Assembly: GCF_002209565.1 (NCBI RefSeq)
Contig: NZ_NJIH01000004.1
Span: forward strand, 1 to 64,000
DNA length: 64,000 bases
Direction: 5' to 3'
Source: Candidimonas nitroreducens
GTDB lineage: Bacteria > Pseudomonadota > Gammaproteobacteria > Burkholderiales > Burkholderiaceae_B
Below the pieces are notes generated by a model, which saw nothing but the letters and a program-made list of their open reading frames with translations, had not been told where the DNA came from and made no database searches. Positions 61,447 through 64,000 of the stretch are shown here, piece after piece. The position numbers and the translations under genes are program-made. Each line of letters starts with the position of its first letter. The stretch's first letter is position 1.

Positions 61447-62361
61447 TCAGCGGGGCAATGTATTCGCAACGTCGAGTAGAAGCGCCTTCATCCATGAATG
61501 TGCATTGCTATGCACGTGCCGCTGCAGAGAATAAACCATCCACTGGAACTCCGGAACATAGAATGGCAGCGGCTTACAGACTATGCCCTGGCTGGTGAGC
61601 TTATTGCCGATGCGCTCAGAGACGACGCCCAGAAGATCCGTTTCCCGCAGCATTTCAGGCACCAAGAGCCACTGAGGAACATTGACCGAGATCTTGCGGC
61701 TGAGCCCCTGTGCGGCAAGCTTACTGTCGACGAAGCGCAAGTCAGTAGGGCTCATGGCCACGCGCAGGTGCTGAGCATCGAGAAAACGCTTCAACGTCAT
61801 TCTGCCCGCACTTAAGGGGTGCCCAGTACGCATGGCGCAAACCATCCGGTCTGAAAGCAGAGGCTCCGAGCGAATGGATTTGCCATGAGAGAGTTCAAAA
61901 CTGACCACAAAGTCGAGTTGGTCTTCTTCAAGCGCGCGGATCGAACGTTCCGGCGCCATGTGCAAGACGTCGAGAGAGATCCCGGGAGCAGCGGAGGTAA
62001 GCCGCCGCATGCAGCCCGGCAGAAGAAGCGATCCCACCAGATCCGACATTCTGATCGTAAACTTCCTGTCGGAAGTACTTGGATCAAAGAGCGGAGCACT
62101 GTTCATCAGGCGTTCCGTCTGATGGAGTATCTGGCGCACCGACTCCCCCAGCTCAACTGCACGCGGCGTGGGTTCCATGCCGTGCGCCGTGCGCACCAGC
62201 AACTCATCTTTGAAGAGCGTCCGCAACCGCGACAAGGCACTGCTCATTGCCGGCTGACTCATGGCCACGCGGGCCGCTGCCCTTGTGACATGCCGCTCGA
62301 CCATCAATGCGTCGAACATCACCAAGAGGTTCATGTCGACAGAACGGAGGTTGATTCTCAC
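61447..62361 (-). CDS. LysR-family transcriptional regulator (NodD-like branch)
   Basis: 304 residues from a GTG: LRSVDMNLLVMFDALMVERHVTRAAARVAMSQPAMSSALSRLRTL (in part), then VRTAHGMEPTPRA and an effector domain with FTIRMSDLVGSLLLPG. The GTG at 62361 fits the family start; the ribosome site is weak. On the minus strand a -35 ttgaca (62393-62398) and -10 aatact (62371-62376) with 16-nt spacer lie just upstream. It is divergent from the CitE-like lyase gene and convergent with the aldehyde dehydrogenase; a good candidate to control both. Confidence 0.88.
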   Translation of the reverse strand: MRINLRSVDMNLLVMFDALMVERHVTRAAARVAMSQPAMSSALSRLRTLFKDELLVRTAHGMEPTPRAVELGESVRQILHQTERLMNSAPLFDPSTSDRKFTIRMSDLVGSLLLPGCMRRLTSAAPGISLDVLHMAPERSIRALEEDQLDFVVSFELSHGKSIRSEPLLSDRMVCAMRTGHPLSAGRMTLKRFLDAQHLRVAMSPTDLRFVDSKLAAQGLSRKISVNVPQWLLVPEMLRETDLLGVVSERIGNKLTSQGIVCKPLPFYVPEFQWMVYSLQRHVHSNAHSWMKALLLDVANTLPR

Positions 62362-62370
62362 AGCACGCCA

Positions 62371-62411
62371 AGTATTTTCAAAGCAGATAATATGTCAACT
62401 ATTATATATCT
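62371..62411. promoter_or_regulatory. LysR promoter and overlapping inverted repeat
   Basis: On the minus strand ttgaca (62393-62398), 16 nt, aatact (62371-62376). Overlapping it on both strands is agataata...tattatatatct (62385-62411), an imperfect inverted repeat that could be the LysR operator controlling the divergent CitE-like gene. Confidence 0.4.
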
Positions 62412-62483
62412 ATATGAATAACGTGCCCTCGCCTCTCTTTCCAGGTACGGGAGGCTCAAACCAAACCAACGAGGGGGAGCGCG

Positions 62484-63347
62484 ATGCCATCGAGCGATCA
62501 CCAGAAGTCCTACGCTGTTGTCGCTGACCAGCTACGACAAGCATCCACGTTTCTCTTTGTCCCTGGAAATCGCCCAGACAGATTCCAGTCCGCTGCCCGT
62601 AGCCAGGCGGACGTCGTCATCATGGATCTGGAGGCGTCCGTTCACCCTCTCAGCAAAGGCGTTGCACGCGAACAAGTCTCGCTTTGGCTGGCTGCACATA
62701 GCCCAGGCATCCCGACACTTGTCCGTCTGAACCGACCGGAAACGCCCGACGCAATGCTCGATTTACAGGCCCTAGCCACGATTGCGGGTATCGGATTAAT
62801 GTGTTCGGGTGCCGAGATAGGCCCAAACCTGGATCGGATACTCAAGGCTGCGCTCGGACAATTTCCAGTTGTACTGCTCATAGAAACAGCGCTAGGCGTC
62901 GAACAGGCAAACCAGCTTGCCACACTCCCAGGCGTGTGCCGGCTCGCCTTTGGAAACATGGACTACGCCACCGAGCTAAACCTTGGCAGAGAGGGCTGGG
63001 GGCTCATCTACCCTAGCTCGCGGCTTGTAGTGGCATCCAAGTGCGCCGGCCTGGCTGCACCGATCGCCGGCGTCACCGCCAGCATCCGAGACCGACAGGC
63101 CATAGATCGAGACGCAAAATTTGAACGCAGCCTTGGGTTCGGCGCGAAGATGTGCATACATCCAGAGCAAGTGCCGTGGGTGCATGAAGCATTTGAGCCA
63201 TCGGAGCAGGAGCTTGCCTGGGCCAGGCGCATCATCGAAGCCACTGCGGAAAGCCACGCAATAGGCTTGGACGGGGAAATGGTCGACCGCCCTGTCATTG
63301 AACGCGCGAGACGCATACTTGCACGAGCCAAGACACAAGCAGACTGA
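62484..63347 (+). CDS. HpcH/HpaI aldolase/citrate lyase (CitE-like) family protein
   Basis: 287 residues of the CitE/malyl-CoA lyase group. STFLFVPGNRPDRFQSAARSQADVVIMDLEASV (in part: VPGNRPDRF, DLEASV) opens it; VRLNRPETP, LLIETALGVEQA and FGNMDYATEL follow, with ERSLGFGAKMCIHPEQV closing the barrel. CitE-like proteins split citramalyl- or malyl-CoA type thioesters. ggggag precedes the ATG. With the CaiB transferase 3 kb away it could complete a CoA-dependent route, though it lacks linked genes. Confidence 0.88.
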   Translation: MPSSDHQKSYAVVADQLRQASTFLFVPGNRPDRFQSAARSQADVVIMDLEASVHPLSKGVAREQVSLWLAAHSPGIPTLVRLNRPETPDAMLDLQALATIAGIGLMCSGAEIGPNLDRILKAALGQFPVVLLIETALGVEQANQLATLPGVCRLAFGNMDYATELNLGREGWGLIYPSSRLVVASKCAGLAAPIAGVTASIRDRQAIDRDAKFERSLGFGAKMCIHPEQVPWVHEAFEPSEQELAWARRIIEATAESHAIGLDGEMVDRPVIERARRILARAKTQAD

Positions 63348-63679
63348 GCCATCCCAGCGGGGGGGAGGCGGAAAGGCTCGGATCGCGTGGTTCGGGAGTG
63401 CCGGCGCGGTCACGCTACCGGCCGGCGCGATCCAGCCCACGATGCGGCGCCGGTGTAAAAACCTGATGCTGCCGCAGCAGGGAACACTTGTGTATCGGGC
63501 AGTACATTCGGCGCAGGACAGGCCCGCCAGCGGCAGCGCCATATTGAAACCATCAGCCGCTCAGCCCCGGGCCGCATGACCGAAATTGCGACCAAAGCTT
63601 ATTCGACCGAGTCGGAGATCGAGCAAATCAACCTCAAAAACTTGCTTACAAAGCATCGTGGCTTGAGTAGAATCGAGGC
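63348..63679. other. Junction region before the NUDIX gene
   Basis: About 330 bp. GC-rich short frames on both strands have no clear identity. A 35-codon plus-strand frame (63576-63683, MTEIATKAYSTESE...) ends in a TGA that overlaps the NUDIX ATG by four bases (ATGA). It may be the tail of a leader peptide or chance. Confidence 0.4.
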
Positions 63680-64000
63680 ATGACCGCACATGCCCCAAGC
63701 TTTTATTTCCCTTCGCCGCGCACCGAAAAATTCTGCAGCCAATGTGGCACGGAACTCACGCGCATGGTTCCGCCCGGCGACACGCACGAACGCGACGTAT
63801 GCGAAAGCTGCGGCGCGGTGCATTACCAGAACCCGCGCAATGTGGTGGGAGCGCTGCCGGTCTGGGAAGACAAGATCCTGCTGTGCCGGCGCGCCATAGA
63901 ACCGCGCTACAACACCTGGACCCTGCCCGCGGGCTTCATGGAACTGGGCGAAACCACAGGCCAGGGCGCGCACCGCGAAACCATAGAAGAAGCCGGCGTC
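63680..64000 (+). CDS. NUDIX hydrolase with N-terminal zinc ribbon (partial, runs off the right edge)
   Basis: 107 codons are visible from the ATG at 63680, starting [15 protein letters not shown] zinc ribbon with FCSQCG and later [13 protein letters not shown] precedes the Nudix fold. The Nudix box is intact: GFMELGE, then [10 protein letters not shown] (G-x5-E-x7-R-E-x2-E-E-x-G). It resembles NADH-pyrophosphatase/YjhB-type hydrolases of nucleoside diphosphate compounds. The 3' end is outside the window. Very GC-rich codons match the backbone. Confidence 0.85.
   Translation, partial: MTAHAPSFYFPSPRTEKFCSQCGTELTRMVPPGDTHERDVCESCGAVHYQNPRNVVGALPVWEDKILLCRRAIEPRYNTWTLPAGFMELGETTGQGAHRETIEEAGV

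Noticed and set aside
1-64000. tRNA genes, rRNA genes, phage or conjugation genes
   Set aside because: None seen on reading both strands by eye; a tRNAscan-SE or phage search was not possible.

Overview
The window looks like a chromosomal segment of a high-GC betaproteobacterium, most likely Burkholderiales/Alcaligenaceae (Bordetella/Achromobacter-like). This is inferred from seven solitary Bug-type tricarboxylate-transporter binding proteins with no tctA/tctB membrane genes in view, many LysR and GntR regulators, and divergent catabolic operons. Two stretches (about 9.9-22.8 kb and 47-54.4 kb) have a very GC-rich third-codon-position look and read as older backbone. The rest has softer composition and reads as accessory catabolic modules. 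No rRNA, tRNA, CRISPR array or phage was found.

Layout. 0-0.3 kb: the 5' part of an ISL3-type transposase gene. 0.4-8.8 kb: a GntR regulator and a six-gene minus-strand operon for CoA-dependent breakdown of an unknown organic acid (MaoC-like hydratase, CaiB CoA-transferase, ADP-forming acyl-CoA synthetase, DUF2889 protein, Bug receptor, MmgE/PrpD protein), ending in a clear terminator. 8.8-9.9 kb: no convincing gene. 9.9-13.8 kb: two divergent TPP riboswitches, one before a sodium/solute symporter and one before an SDR plus FMN-dependent monooxygenase pair. 13.8-22.8 kb: AhpD-like protein, PEP mutase/isocitrate lyase-like protein, exported protein plus ECF sigma factor, membrane protein, NCS2 permease with an extra C-terminal domain, D-Ala-D-Ala ligase, two short tandem-repeat arrays, a small coiled-coil protein and a class II aldolase.

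23.0-26.2 kb: an SsuD-like monooxygenase, Bug receptor and alpha/beta hydrolase operon. Its promoter carries a composite motif repeated, with identical spacing, before an unlinked flavin reductase gene (plus ribB) at 41.5-43.1 kb. 26.3-37.8 kb: two parallel sets of aconitase-family hydratase (two subunits), isocitrate-lyase-family lyase and Bug receptor, with GntR or LysR regulators and a TauD-type dioxygenase; the first set shares TGTATACA palindromes. 38.9-46.8 kb: LysR regulators, Bug receptors and two paralogous TauE/SafE exporters. 47.0-53.6 kb: a GntR/UTRA regulator, a Tau/Ssu-type ABC importer, a GMC oxidoreductase and an enolase-superfamily enzyme, one catabolic operon.

54.4-63.3 kb: divergent operons (tautomerase, Bug receptor, SDR; and HAD dehalogenase-like, CaiB, thioesterase, aldehyde dehydrogenase), then LysR and a CitE-like lyase. 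The window ends inside a NUDIX hydrolase gene. The common theme is scavenging of small carboxylates and sulfonate-like compounds: a periplasmic receptor, CoA activation or oxygenation, hydration, C-C cleavage, and a local one-component regulator. Substrates cannot be named from sequence alone.
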